Shown here in pieces: positions 8,489 to 17,322 of a stretch of 64,000 bases of DNA. The position numbers and the translations under genes were made by a program. Location: NCBI GenBank assembly GCA_046331625.1, contig JAXLQL010000004.1:124001-188000 (forward strand), read 5' to 3'. The stretch is from JAXLQL01 sp046331625. GTDB lineage: Bacteria; Acidobacteriota; Terriglobia; Bryobacterales; Bryobacteraceae. The notes under the pieces were generated by a model. That model saw only the letters and a program-made list of their open reading frames with translations. It did not search any database and was not told where the DNA came from. How positions within the stretch are numbered: position 1 is the first letter of the stretch; the number at the start of each line of letters is the position of its first letter.

Positions 8489-9121
8489 GATTCCGCGCGC
8501 AATCAAGCCTTGGCCAATACGGAGCTATATCTGTCCATGGCCAACGACCTTGATGTGTACGTCGCCACCAGTATGCGCACAAGGGAACAGTTTCGAGCGA
8601 TGGCGCAGCAGTGCGAGACTATTTTTGGTCATGCGGCAATACGTGATTTGAACTTGCGCTACTTCGACCCCACGCTGAGCGCCGCTCGTGGCCACGAGGA
8701 CAAGGGTCTCATCGAGTGCTTAATGGTCAAATGCGCGAAGGTGCTCATGTACACAGTTGGGGAAAGAGACAGCTATGGCAAGGATGCCGAAGCGGCAATG
8801 GCCTTAAGCTTGGGGAAGCCCGTCATATTCATTTGTGAAGAGGAGTCGCGAAGGAAGTTCTTCGCAGAAGTGCACCCGCTGAGCCGACTCATCGAGTTCA
8901 AGTCCGGTGTCGCCGTCGGCGCTATGGCGACATCGGACATAAATGACGCGGCGATTTTGCTCTACCGAATTTTCAGCAATTCGATGGAATACGAATTGGA
9001 ACATCCGAAGCTTGGATACTTCCGGTTGAAAGAGCGCCTCACCGACTCCACGGTTCGGCTCCAGACGAATGACCTGATGCTCCGAGAGACGTTTTGGAAT
9101 TGCTACCACAAGCCCCACTGA
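8489..9121 (+). pseudogene. C-terminal NDT/TIR-like domain of the split gene
   Basis: Restores the frame of the 5137 gene after the element: DSARNQALANTELYLSMANDLDVYVATSMR. The piece holds a complete Rossmann-like domain, with first strand and loop YVATSMRTREQF and a middle LRYFDPTLSAARGHEDKGLIECLMVKCAK. The motif KDAEAAMALSLGKPVIF resembles the catalytic Glu region of nucleoside 2-deoxyribosyltransferase and TIR-related nucleotide hydrolases. The tail HPLSRLIEFKSGVAVGAM follows. It could still be translated alone from the TTG at 8510 or the ATG at 8537, so a free domain is possible. Such domains occur in prokaryotic NAD- or nucleotide-consuming defence effectors; that role here is inference. 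Confidence 0.72.
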
Positions 9122-9126
9122 TCAAG

Positions 9127-9154
9127 AAAAAAGGCGCACCCCGAAGGATGCGCC
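9127..9154 (-). terminator. Rho-independent terminator of the TonB-dependent receptor
   Basis: The reverse strand reads GGCGCATCC-TTCG-GGGTGCGCC followed by TTTTTT: a 9-bp stem with a UUCG tetraloop and a U run, 28 bases after the receptor stop. It also lies immediately after the stop of the NDT/TIR-like gene, so it may work from both sides. Confidence 0.85.
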
Positions 9155-9760
9155 CTTTGCTCGAACCGGTGAAGCCGCTCTCTACCAGAGCACTTTCAAC
9201 CGAATCTGGATCTGCCGCGGCAACATGTTCTGCGTTGAAACCAGCGACGGGAAGATGGTGCCGAAGTTCGGGTTGTTCGGATCGGTGTTGAACTGATCGC
9301 GGCCGAAGTAGTTGTGGTTCGCCAAGTTGAACGCCTCGAAGCCGATCTGCGCCTTGATGCGTTCGGTGATCGTGGTGTTCTTGGTGATGGAAGCGTCCCA
9401 CTGGAACGCGTGGTGCCGCCGGATCTCGCCCGTGCGGTTCGGAGTGTAGCGCGGCTCGTAACCGGCGCCCGCGCCCGGACCCACCGACGTGAACAGCCAC
9501 ACGTACTTCGATTGATCGGTGCCGCAACCCGCGTTGAGCGAGTAGGGCATCGGAGCGATGGTGCCGTCAGTCTGCTGGCGCAGCACGCACGGGCTCCACG
9601 CCCGCACCTGGTGCGCTTTCCAATCGGTGGTTCCGCTCCAGCCGGCCGCTGTCAGCGGCGACTTCAGCGGGATCACGTTGCTCGGCAGGTCAGCCGGGAA
9701 TCCCGTGTTCGGGTTCACGAAGAAGTTCGTGACTTGCCACCCGGAAACCAGCTTGTCCAC
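9133..9760. repeat. Direct repeat partner of the truncated receptor copy at 4555-5075
   Basis: About 465 bp (9133-9612) match 4553-5032 at an offset of 4579 bases with few differences. A second short match (9716-9760 with 5030-5075) follows after a deletion in the other copy. Together they enclose about 4.05 kb carrying the NDT/TIR-like gene with its IS91 insertion. Confidence 0.85.
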
Positions 9761-12700
9761 GAAGCCGTGCGCCCCGGACATGTACTTCTTGCCCTTCCCG
9801 AACGGCAACTCGTAAATCGCCGTCAGCTTGAGCACCTGCGGGCGATCCAGGAAGTAGACGCTCTTCTGCAGAACGTTGTTGTAGGGATCGTTGAAGCCAG
9901 ACAGTTCGATCTGCTTCGACAGCGTGTAGTTGCCCAGCAGGCTGAGCCCATTGCGGAGGCGGAAGTTGTAGTTGACCTGCAGCGAGTCATACCACAGCTT
10001 GGCTTCGTTGCGGCCCGTCTCGGTCAGGTTGCCGTTGAACTGCGGGAACAGGCGAGCCATCTGATAGCGCGACACGGTGTTGGCCGTGAAGAAGCCCGTA
10101 CCGTTGAATGCCGCCAGGCCGCGGAACGGATTCGGCACCTGCGCATCGCAGAAGTTCGCGTTGCCGCCCTGCGTTCCGCTGCACTGCTTGCGGAATTCAG
10201 GAGACGTAAGGTTGTAGTCGCGGCTCATGTTCATGTCGAGGCTGCGGCTTCCGGCGTACGTCAGGTCGAGCGTCGAAGCCTGCGTCACCTGATATTGGAA
10301 GCCGAACGAGAACGACCAAACCTTCGGCGTGCGGAAGTTCGACTGGAACCAGTTGTTGTTGCGCCCCACGAACGTCAACGGACCGAGCGAAGATCCGGTC
10401 GGCACCGAAATGCCGCCCGGATACGGATTCGAGAGTACGTTGGCGATCGGAGTCCGGTTGCCGTCATTCGAATTCACCAACGCGGTGCTGGTGCTGAAGC
10501 CGGCCGTCTGGAAGTAGTCGTTGTTCGGGTTCGAATAGTAGAGCCCGATACCACCGCGCATCACCAGCTTGTCGGATATCTGATAAGCCGCGCCGAAACG
10601 AGGCTGCCAGTTGTTGAGGTTTCTGTTCGCCGGAGCCGTCGGGATGCTGCCCACGCCCGCGAACGTCATTCCGCCCTTCAAGTTCTTCAGCGCATCGTAA
10701 TAGCGCTGCATGTCGGAGGGGATCCCTGTGACGCCCGTGAGGTTGATCTGGCTCGCCAGCGGGCTCGCTGCGTTCGCGTCAAACGGACCATTCATGCGGT
10801 TCCACTTTTCGTGCGGAGGCAGGTTGAGGTCCAGCCGCAAGCCGAGGTTGAGGGTCAGCCGGCGCGTTACCTTCCAGTCGTCTTGCACGAACGGCGCCGA
10901 GTAGATCTGCTTCCACCAAGGGAACAGCGGATAGTTCGAAGACCCGCCCACGATGCCGAGCAGGAACGACGCATAGCCGTCGCCGCTCACCGTGTCGTTC
11001 TGGTTGAACAGCCGCGAGGTCCAGTTGGTGTTGCCGTTGAACGCGAGAATGTCGCCCGTGTTCTGTTGCAGGTAGTTGATCTGGCGGATATCGAAGCCAG
11101 CCTTGATCGAATGGCTGCCGATGATCTTCGTCAAGCTGAACTCAGCCTGGTAAGTATTGGTGAAGTTGTTCGACTGTCCGCGGCCCAGCGAATTGTAGCC
11201 GTCGAAGTTCCAACGGCCGAAGTATGCTTGACCGGGGATCGCCTTGAGCAGCGACGACGGCAGTCCGAACTTCGAAAGATCGAAGCCATCGTTGGCGCGG
11301 CCGTAGCCTTTTTCGATGAACCGGTTATAGGAGGCGCGTGCGTTGAGCACGAGCGTGGGGCTGATCGTGCCCACCCAGTCCACCACGTAGGCGTCGTTGA
11401 TCCGCTGGAACGGCTGTTGGCCATCGGTGCCGGGCTTGTTGTCGATGCCGTTGACGGCGCGGTCTTCCGTACGGTCATTCGAAGCGTGCCGGAAGAAGGC
11501 GCGATGGCGATCGCCGAAGTTCCAGTCGAACTTGAGGCTCAGGTTGTAGAACTTGTCGGCGTCGAAGTACCCGGGCAGGAACAGATTGTTCGTGGAATAT
11601 CGCTGGCCGGCCGGAGCGGCACGGTTCGGATCTGGCATGTAGCTGGTAACCGCCTTGGCGATCGGGTTGATCATGCTCGCCGGAATCGTGTTGTTCGGGA
11701 ACGGATTGCGCGTCGGGTTGCCCCCTGCGTCGAGCGAGTAATCGAAGGGATTGTAGATCGTCACCTTCTGGCCCTGCGCATTGGTGAGCTTGCTGAAGTC
11801 GCCGAGGCGCATTTCCTTTTCCGGCCACGATACGATCAGCGGGTTCGGCGTACCTTCGCGGTAATTTTCGAACGCGCCGCTATAAAACAAACGGACCTTG
11901 CCTTGTTTCGTCAGCAGCTTCGGGATGTAGATGGGCCCTTCGAGCTGGAAGCCGTACTGGTCGAGGTAGTGCGCGGGCCGCACAGCGCCCGTGGCGTTGT
12001 TCTGGAAGGTGTTCGCATCCAGTTGCTGCCGCCGCATGAACTCCCACGCCGAGCCATGGAACGTCGCGCCGCCGCTCTTGAGCACCACGTTCATGATGCC
12101 GCCACCGGTGCGCCCGTACTCCGCGCTGTAGAGGTTCGACATCATGTTGAACTCCTGCACCGCATCGACGATCGGCACCAACGCGATGTTGTTGCTGCCC
12201 ATCTGGCCGCCGTTCGACGCGCCATCGAGCATGTACTCGGTGGAGGAGTCGCGGCTGCCGTTCACCGACCACTGCGCGATGGCGCCGTTGTCGAACGGAC
12301 GCTGCCAGATCGCCGCGCCGTTGAACGTAACGCCGGACATCATGGTTCCGAGCATGAACGGATTGCGCGCGTTCAGCGGCAATTCAGCTACTTGCTGATT
12401 CGTGACCACGCCGCCGCGCATCGCGGTCTGCGTCTCGAGCACGGCTGCATCGGCGGTGACGTTCACCGTCTCGGTGAGTTGGCCGACTTCGAGCGTAATA
12501 TCGATACCAGCCACCTTGGCCGCTTCCAGCCGCACGCCGTCGCGTTGGTGGGTCTTGAAGCCCGACGCCGAAACGTTCAGCTTGTAGACGCCCGGCCTCA
12601 GGAATGGAATCGCGTAGCTGCCACCGGCATCGGAGCTGGCCGTGGAGGTCTCGTTGCTCTCGACGTTGACAGCCTGGATCTTGGCTCCGGGAACGGCGCT

Positions 12701-12808
12701 ACCAGACGAGTCGAAGACGTGGCCGGAGATTGTGGAACGGAACTCCTGCGCGGATAACACGGCACAGGATGCAAATGCGGACAGAAGGGCGAAATGGCGG
12801 TACGACAT
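9182..12808 (-). CDS. TonB-dependent receptor, Oar-like with carboxypeptidase-regulatory-like domain (1)
   Basis: Outer-membrane receptor of 1208 residues from the ATG at 12808, which begins a clear signal peptide (MSYRHFALLSAFASCAVLSAQ); the longer frame to 12877 adds no signal. A CarboxypepD_reg-like fold follows (STISGHVFDSSGSAVPGAKI, SYAIPFLRPGVYKLNVSA; residues 25-110), then a plug (NARNPFMLGTMMSGV) and a large beta-barrel ending RQIQIRLKVLW with an aromatic C-terminus. These very large receptors are numerous in Acidobacteriota and are thought to import oligosaccharides or other large substrates. The substrate is unknown. A copy of its 3' end lies at 4603-5075. Confidence 0.92.
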   Translation of the reverse strand: MSYRHFALLSAFASCAVLSAQEFRSTISGHVFDSSGSAVPGAKIQAVNVESNETSTASSDAGGSYAIPFLRPGVYKLNVSASGFKTHQRDGVRLEAAKVAGIDITLEVGQLTETVNVTADAAVLETQTAMRGGVVTNQQVAELPLNARNPFMLGTMMSGVTFNGAAIWQRPFDNGAIAQWSVNGSRDSSTEYMLDGASNGGQMGSNNIALVPIVDAVQEFNMMSNLYSAEYGRTGGGIMNVVLKSGGATFHGSAWEFMRRQQLDANTFQNNATGAVRPAHYLDQYGFQLEGPIYIPKLLTKQGKVRLFYSGAFENYREGTPNPLIVSWPEKEMRLGDFSKLTNAQGQKVTIYNPFDYSLDAGGNPTRNPFPNNTIPASMINPIAKAVTSYMPDPNRAAPAGQRYSTNNLFLPGYFDADKFYNLSLKFDWNFGDRHRAFFRHASNDRTEDRAVNGIDNKPGTDGQQPFQRINDAYVVDWVGTISPTLVLNARASYNRFIEKGYGRANDGFDLSKFGLPSSLLKAIPGQAYFGRWNFDGYNSLGRGQSNNFTNTYQAEFSLTKIIGSHSIKAGFDIRQINYLQQNTGDILAFNGNTNWTSRLFNQNDTVSGDGYASFLLGIVGGSSNYPLFPWWKQIYSAPFVQDDWKVTRRLTLNLGLRLDLNLPPHEKWNRMNGPFDANAASPLASQINLTGVTGIPSDMQRYYDALKNLKGGMTFAGVGSIPTAPANRNLNNWQPRFGAAYQISDKLVMRGGIGLYYSNPNNDYFQTAGFSTSTALVNSNDGNRTPIANVLSNPYPGGISVPTGSSLGPLTFVGRNNNWFQSNFRTPKVWSFSFGFQYQVTQASTLDLTYAGSRSLDMNMSRDYNLTSPEFRKQCSGTQGGNANFCDAQVPNPFRGLAAFNGTGFFTANTVSRYQMARLFPQFNGNLTETGRNEAKLWYDSLQVNYNFRLRNGLSLLGNYTLSKQIELSGFNDPYNNVLQKSVYFLDRPQVLKLTAIYELPFGKGKKYMSGAHGFVDKLVSGWQVTNFFVNPNTGFPADLPSNVIPLKSPLTAAGWSGTTDWKAHQVRAWSPCVLRQQTDGTIAPMPYSLNAGCGTDQSKYVWLFTSVGPGAGAGYEPRYTPNRTGEIRRHHAFQWDASITKNTTITERIKAQIGFEAFNLANHNYFGRDQFNTDPNNPNFGTIFPSLVSTQNMLPRQIQIRLKVLW

Positions 12809-12922
12809 GGATCCCCTTGTTGATTTGTTCTGAAAGACGCCTCCGGCGGGCAGGCATTGCTGCCCAGACCCAACCAAAGCCGTTTCAGCTAATATAGCGG
12901 ATTTTCGCAGCCGCTCGCTGGC

Positions 12923-15313
12923 TTATGGCGCTTCGCCCTCAGCGATCGCCAATACCTGATTCGCCTTCACGTCCCGCAGCACCTGCTTCCCCCCACTCGG
13001 CCACTCGATCATCACGGACTCGGCAACCGCCTCCTGCCCCAACCCGAAATGCTGCTCATACGGGCTCGTCGCGCCGAACCCCTCGCTCCCCTTCACCTCC
13101 CGGTACATGCGCAGCTTCCCCGCCACTACCGTCACCTTCGCCCCGATCCCCAACCGGTTGCTCTTCACTCCGCGCAGCTTCACAATGAGCCAGTTGTTGC
13201 GATTCCCACGAAGGTTCCGATAAAGAGCGTTGTAGGCGTGGTCACCCGGGTAGTGTCCGCCCAACTGCGCGAACACGTCGAGATCGCCGTCGCCATCGAA
13301 ATCCGCGAACGCAACGCCGTGGCCCTTGTTCCCAGGCTTGGCCAAGCCCAACGAATCCGAGAGATCGACGAACGCCCCATTGCCCTGATTGCGGAACATG
13401 CGATTCGGTTCGAGTCGCGTCAGTTGCGGATCGCCCGTGCCGAAGTAGACATCGAGGAACCCATCGTTGTCGAGATCGGCGACACCGGCGCCCATCGTCC
13501 CCATCGGAAAGTAGAGCCTCGCGCCATACGTCACGTCGCTGAACGTACCGTCGCCATTGTTGCGGAACAGCCGGCTCGCATCCGCATGAACCGTACCCGG
13601 CTTCGGCGACCATCCTTCTCTAAGCGACTCCACCACAGCCTCCCACGGCGCCAGGCTGGTCGTCAGAAGATCGGGCCAGCCGTCATTGTCATAGTCGAAG
13701 AAAAACGCGACGAAGCCGTTGTGCGCAGGCTGCCCCACTCCGGCCCGGCGCGTGACATCGGCGAACCGCCAGTTGCCCTCGTTGTGATACAGCCGGTTCG
13801 GACCCTCGTTCAGCCCATTCATAAAGATGTCGAGCCGGCCGTCTTTGTCGTAGTCACCGAGCGCCAGCCCGATCGCGCCATGCGACGAAGGTTCATCCAG
13901 CCCCGCTTGCCGCGTCACGTTCGCGAACGTGCCATTGCGGTTGTTGCGATAGATCTGCGGAACGCTGCCGTCTTTCAGCACCCCATTTGCGATCACCACA
14001 TCGATCCAGCCGTCGTTGTCCAAATCGCCCCACAGCGACACAAAGCCCGAGCCCGGATCGTTCAGTCCGCTCTTCTCCGACACATCAACGAACCGCCCGC
14101 GCTCATTGTGGAAGAGACGATTCGGCATCGGACCGCTCCACCCATTCAGCGTCACGTAGAGATCGAGCCAGCCGTCGTTGTCGTAGTCCATCAGGTTCAG
14201 CGAATATCCGGATGGCACTTTGTCGAGCCCCACCTCCGCGGTCGCGTCCCGAAACATTCCCATCTGATTGCGATAGACCGTGAGGAACCCGCCGCTCCCG
14301 CTCACGAGGATGTCGAGCGCACCGTCGCCATCGATGTCTCCAATCGCGACCGTGCCGTTGCCGTTCTTCTTGCGAATCCCGCTCGCTGCAGCGATGTCTT
14401 CGAACGCGAGCGTCTCGGGAGCAGGCGCGGGCTTACGGAACATGCTCAACGCGGGAAGCGCGGGCAACGGTCCCGAAACGCGCTCGGCGGCGACCTTCAC
14501 CAGCCACTGATCGATCGTGCTCGGCGCCCACTGCGTGGCTTCGTAGAAGCGCCGCGCCGCATCTTCGAACTGGCCGGAGCGATAGAGGCTGGCGCCGAGT
14601 TCGCGCAACGCAGCCGCACGCTGCTGCGGACTCAAGTTGCGTGAGAGCTCGGTCTCGTAGAGCCGAATCGCCTCGGCGAACTTGCCGCGCCGGGCGAGCG
14701 TATTGCCGAGCAGGAACAACGCCGCGGATTCTTCCGTACTGTACGGTACCACTTCGTCGAGCACGCGTTCGAGCAGGTCATACGAACGGTCGAGCCCAAG
14801 CAGCGGATCGTGCGGCACGCGATGTCCCGTCTCGCGCGAAAAGCGTACCTCGCCAGACATCCACTCGCTCAAGTTGATCACGTAGCCGTGGTTGTGCGGC
14901 TCGAGTTTCACAGCGCGCGATGCAAGCTCGAACGAAAGGTTCGGATCATAGTAGAGCAACTCGGCGCGAGCGTGGATGAGGGACTTGGCTCGCAGCGCGG
15001 GAATGTGGTTCGCATTGAGCGCAAGCGTTTGGCCGAGATTCTCCATCGCGAGCGAGAGCGCGATCTTGCGCTTGGCCGGATCAGTCTCGCGATAGAAATC
15101 CGCGAGGTGCGATCGCGCAATCTGGAAGATTACTTCCGCATCGCGCGGTTGCCGCTTGCGCAATTCTTCGAGCTCAGCGCGCGCCGCTGCGGTCTTGCCT
15201 TCGCGCAGCAGCACAGCGGCTTTGGCGAGAGGTCCCGTGCGCTCGGCGAGTGGCGGAAAATCCTGCGCGCAAACAACGCTCGCGATCGCCAGCGCGAGCA
15301 ACATTCGCATCAT
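12923..15313 (-). CDS. Secreted TPR plus FG-GAP/VCBS plus ASPIC-UnbV protein (CRTAC1 family)
   Basis: Exported protein of about 796 residues. The start at 15313 overlaps the upstream TPR gene (ATGA) and gives a signal peptide (MMRMLLALAIASVVCAQ). Residues ~25-265 hold TPR-like helices (LLREGKTAAARAELEELRK, LGNTLARRGKFAEAIRLYE). Residues ~295-690 carry at least six calcium-binding FG-GAP/VCBS repeats of the form DxDxDGxxD (GDIDGDGALDILV, DYDNDGWLDLYV, DFDGDGDLDVFAQL). The C-terminus is an ASPIC/UnbV domain (NWLIVKLRGVKSNRLGIGAKV, FGLGQ, IEWPSGGKQ). A surface or periplasmic adhesion or ligand-binding role is likely; the precise job is unknown. Confidence 0.9.
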   Translation of the reverse strand: MMRMLLALAIASVVCAQDFPPLAERTGPLAKAAVLLREGKTAAARAELEELRKRQPRDAEVIFQIARSHLADFYRETDPAKRKIALSLAMENLGQTLALNANHIPALRAKSLIHARAELLYYDPNLSFELASRAVKLEPHNHGYVINLSEWMSGEVRFSRETGHRVPHDPLLGLDRSYDLLERVLDEVVPYSTEESAALFLLGNTLARRGKFAEAIRLYETELSRNLSPQQRAAALRELGASLYRSGQFEDAARRFYEATQWAPSTIDQWLVKVAAERVSGPLPALPALSMFRKPAPAPETLAFEDIAAASGIRKKNGNGTVAIGDIDGDGALDILVSGSGGFLTVYRNQMGMFRDATAEVGLDKVPSGYSLNLMDYDNDGWLDLYVTLNGWSGPMPNRLFHNERGRFVDVSEKSGLNDPGSGFVSLWGDLDNDGWIDVVIANGVLKDGSVPQIYRNNRNGTFANVTRQAGLDEPSSHGAIGLALGDYDKDGRLDIFMNGLNEGPNRLYHNEGNWRFADVTRRAGVGQPAHNGFVAFFFDYDNDGWPDLLTTSLAPWEAVVESLREGWSPKPGTVHADASRLFRNNGDGTFSDVTYGARLYFPMGTMGAGVADLDNDGFLDVYFGTGDPQLTRLEPNRMFRNQGNGAFVDLSDSLGLAKPGNKGHGVAFADFDGDGDLDVFAQLGGHYPGDHAYNALYRNLRGNRNNWLIVKLRGVKSNRLGIGAKVTVVAGKLRMYREVKGSEGFGATSPYEQHFGLGQEAVAESVMIEWPSGGKQVLRDVKANQVLAIAEGEAP

Positions 15314-16101
15314 GGCGCCGACCCTTGCGAGTTCGCCTCGAGCTTCCATGCCTTCTCGAAATGCGGCTGAGCGTCCGCGGCGCGACCCGCGCGCACGTAG
15401 GCGTTTGCGAGCAACAGATGCGGCTGCGCGGAATTCGGAGACGCGGCCACGGCGCGCTCGAGCAGTGCGATCGCATCAGTGGTACGGTCGCGATGGAGCA
15501 GGGCGCGGCCGAGATGCGTGAGGCCCGCAGCCGAGGCCGGAAAGCGCTCCACCACTTTGCGCAGCGCGGACTCGGCTTCGTCCCAACGGCCTTGCCGAAT
15601 CAGGAACTGGCCATACGCTGCTCCGGCTGACGGATCGCGATCACTCGCGGCGCGGTAGGCTTCTTCGGCGGCCTTCGCGTCACCCAGCCCTTCCGCCGAT
15701 TGCGCAATCGCCAGTTGCAACTTCCATGAGCGATCGAATGGCAGAGCGCGCCGCAACGCAACAAGCGACGCGTCGAAACGATTGAGCGCATACAACGCCC
15801 GGCCGTGGTAATAGCAGGCATCGAGCAACAGCGGCGCGAGCGAGCACGCCTGCGCGAACGCCGGCTCGGCTTCCGAGTACCGCTGCATCGAGGCGAAAGC
15901 GACGCCGAGCGCCTTCCAGGCCCGGGCATCTTTGGCATCGGCGCGGGTCAATTGTTCGAGCATCGGGATCGCGCCCTGCGGATTGCCCTTCTCGATCAGC
16001 GCAACGGCTTCGTCAAACTGCGAACTCGCCACCGCAACGCCAATCGACAGAGCGCAGACAGCAGCGCACGGCCAACGGCGGGGTCCCATCTGGCTCAACA
16101 T
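15310..16101 (-). CDS. Exported tetratricopeptide-repeat protein
   Basis: About 263 residues. The start at the ATG at 16101 (MLSQMGPRRWPCAAVCALSIGVAVASS) gives a signal peptide; the longer frame to 16215 begins with non-conserved sequence. At least five TPR units follow (AIPMLEQLTRADAKDARAWKALGVAF, YGQFLIRQGRWDEAESALRK, LGRALLHRDRTTDAIALLERA, LLLANAYVRAGRAADAQPH). It overlaps the FG-GAP/UnbV gene by 4 bases, so the two are translationally coupled and probably work together in the periplasm or at the surface. A decayed partial copy lies at 19119-19412. Confidence 0.85.
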   Translation of the reverse strand: MLSQMGPRRWPCAAVCALSIGVAVASSQFDEAVALIEKGNPQGAIPMLEQLTRADAKDARAWKALGVAFASMQRYSEAEPAFAQACSLAPLLLDACYYHGRALYALNRFDASLVALRRALPFDRSWKLQLAIAQSAEGLGDAKAAEEAYRAASDRDPSAGAAYGQFLIRQGRWDEAESALRKVVERFPASAAGLTHLGRALLHRDRTTDAIALLERAVAASPNSAQPHLLLANAYVRAGRAADAQPHFEKAWKLEANSQGSAP

Positions 16102-16215
16102 AGCATGAGGTGAAGGCATGCCCCGCTTCCACCGGAAGCAACGTTCCTCGCGAGTGACAGAGCCTCCGAAGACGCTCGGCTCACTACCCTCCGAATCGAA
16201 TGTGACCCCGATCAT

Positions 16216-17304
16216 GTGACTGGCATTATTGCGAGACTAATGTCGATGACAGACCACGATCCGGCCGGAGACGCCATCGCCGCACTACAAACGAAGACAC
16301 GATCACAAAGGCACGCGATCGCCCGTTTGCTGAAAACCAGCGGCCCGTCGCTTCAAGTGGTGCATTGGATCGTCTCCCAACCAGAATGCGATACTGCAAC
16401 CGCCAGCATGGTCTTCTGGCGGCTCTTGCGCATCCCTCCCGAAGGGCCACTGGACGCCGATCCGCATCGCTCTCCAATTCGGGAGATCATCGTCACCAAG
16501 TCACGACGAGGCGAGTACACCAACAGCGGCATTGCGTGGGATGGAGCGGAAGCATGGTACCGTACCGCGCTTGTCGACGTGAATAGGGGCACCCGCGACA
16601 TTTCTTCCGCGCTCTTCGGCCCCTTTCTGGGAGAAAAGCCGGAGCCCGCGACCCACGCTTTCCTCGATTTCCCGCGCGCCGAAGATGATGCGTTCGACTC
16701 TCTTTGGCGAACCAGTCCACAGCTAGCTGCGGCATCCGATTGGCTGATCGGAAAACCCGCTCACGCTTGGATGGCGGCCGTCGAGGAAGTCTACGCGTCC
16801 CACCCGGGCGATCTGTATCGATGGATCGTGCAGCAGCCGGAATGCCCCGCTCCAGTGGCGGGCCGAATCTTCTGGATGCACGATCCGGTGCGGCGCCTTC
16901 GTGGCATGATCAACTCGCCCGGCGAAAAACCGCGAGGTTCGGATGCAATCGTTCATGACTTGCTCGGCGTCATCCTGGATCGTTGGCGTACAAACGGGTT
17001 CGCGCCCAGCAATCTCGACTTCAGCTGCTTTGCCCGGCCCAACGAGTACCGGGCGATCTTGCGCGAGTTTCCCGGCCAGCCGGATCCCCTGGCTGTTCCT
17101 GCCGGCCTGCTCGATCCGGCGCCGGGAATGCCTCTGGAAGATTCTCGCCTCTGCGACGACTTCGACTTCTGGTGCATCAAGCGAGGTATTGGCGGATTGG
17201 TGCCTCGGCCGAGATCCGCCGCGATTCAGGAGTGGCAGTTGAGCCTCCGTCCGGCTCCGCCCGAGCCTTCGAAAAAGTGGCGATGGCGTGACCTGCTTCG
17301 TTAG
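16216..17304 (+). CDS. DUF4274-like repeat protein, function unknown
   Basis: Up to 362 residues; the GTG at 16216 and ATGs at 16240 and 16246 are all possible starts. The pattern 'VVHWIVSQPECDTATASMVFWRL' recurs as 'LYRWIVQQPECPAPVAGRIFWMHDP', that is (W)IxQPECxxxxAxxxFW, recalling the short DUF4274 repeat found in many uncharacterised or effector-associated proteins. The remainder has no clear motif; the C-terminus is rich in Pro, Trp and basic residues. No signal peptide. It is divergent from the TPR gene and convergent with the DUF1963 gene. Confidence 0.7.
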   Translation: MTGIIARLMSMTDHDPAGDAIAALQTKTRSQRHAIARLLKTSGPSLQVVHWIVSQPECDTATASMVFWRLLRIPPEGPLDADPHRSPIREIIVTKSRRGEYTNSGIAWDGAEAWYRTALVDVNRGTRDISSALFGPFLGEKPEPATHAFLDFPRAEDDAFDSLWRTSPQLAAASDWLIGKPAHAWMAAVEEVYASHPGDLYRWIVQQPECPAPVAGRIFWMHDPVRRLRGMINSPGEKPRGSDAIVHDLLGVILDRWRTNGFAPSNLDFSCFARPNEYRAILREFPGQPDPLAVPAGLLDPAPGMPLEDSRLCDDFDFWCIKRGIGGLVPRPRSAAIQEWQLSLRPAPPEPSKKWRWRDLLR

Positions 17305-17322
17305 CCGGATCAGCACTGGGGC

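Noticed and set aside
9314..12757. A 1147-residue open frame antisense to the first TonB receptor
   Set aside because: It is rich in Arg, Val, His and Ala without domains and is exactly opposite a strongly recognised receptor; high GC makes such shadows common.
13049..14644. A 531-residue frame antisense to the FG-GAP/UnbV gene
   Set aside because: Repetitive VAIVxI-type strings mirror the DxDGD codons of the opposite strand.
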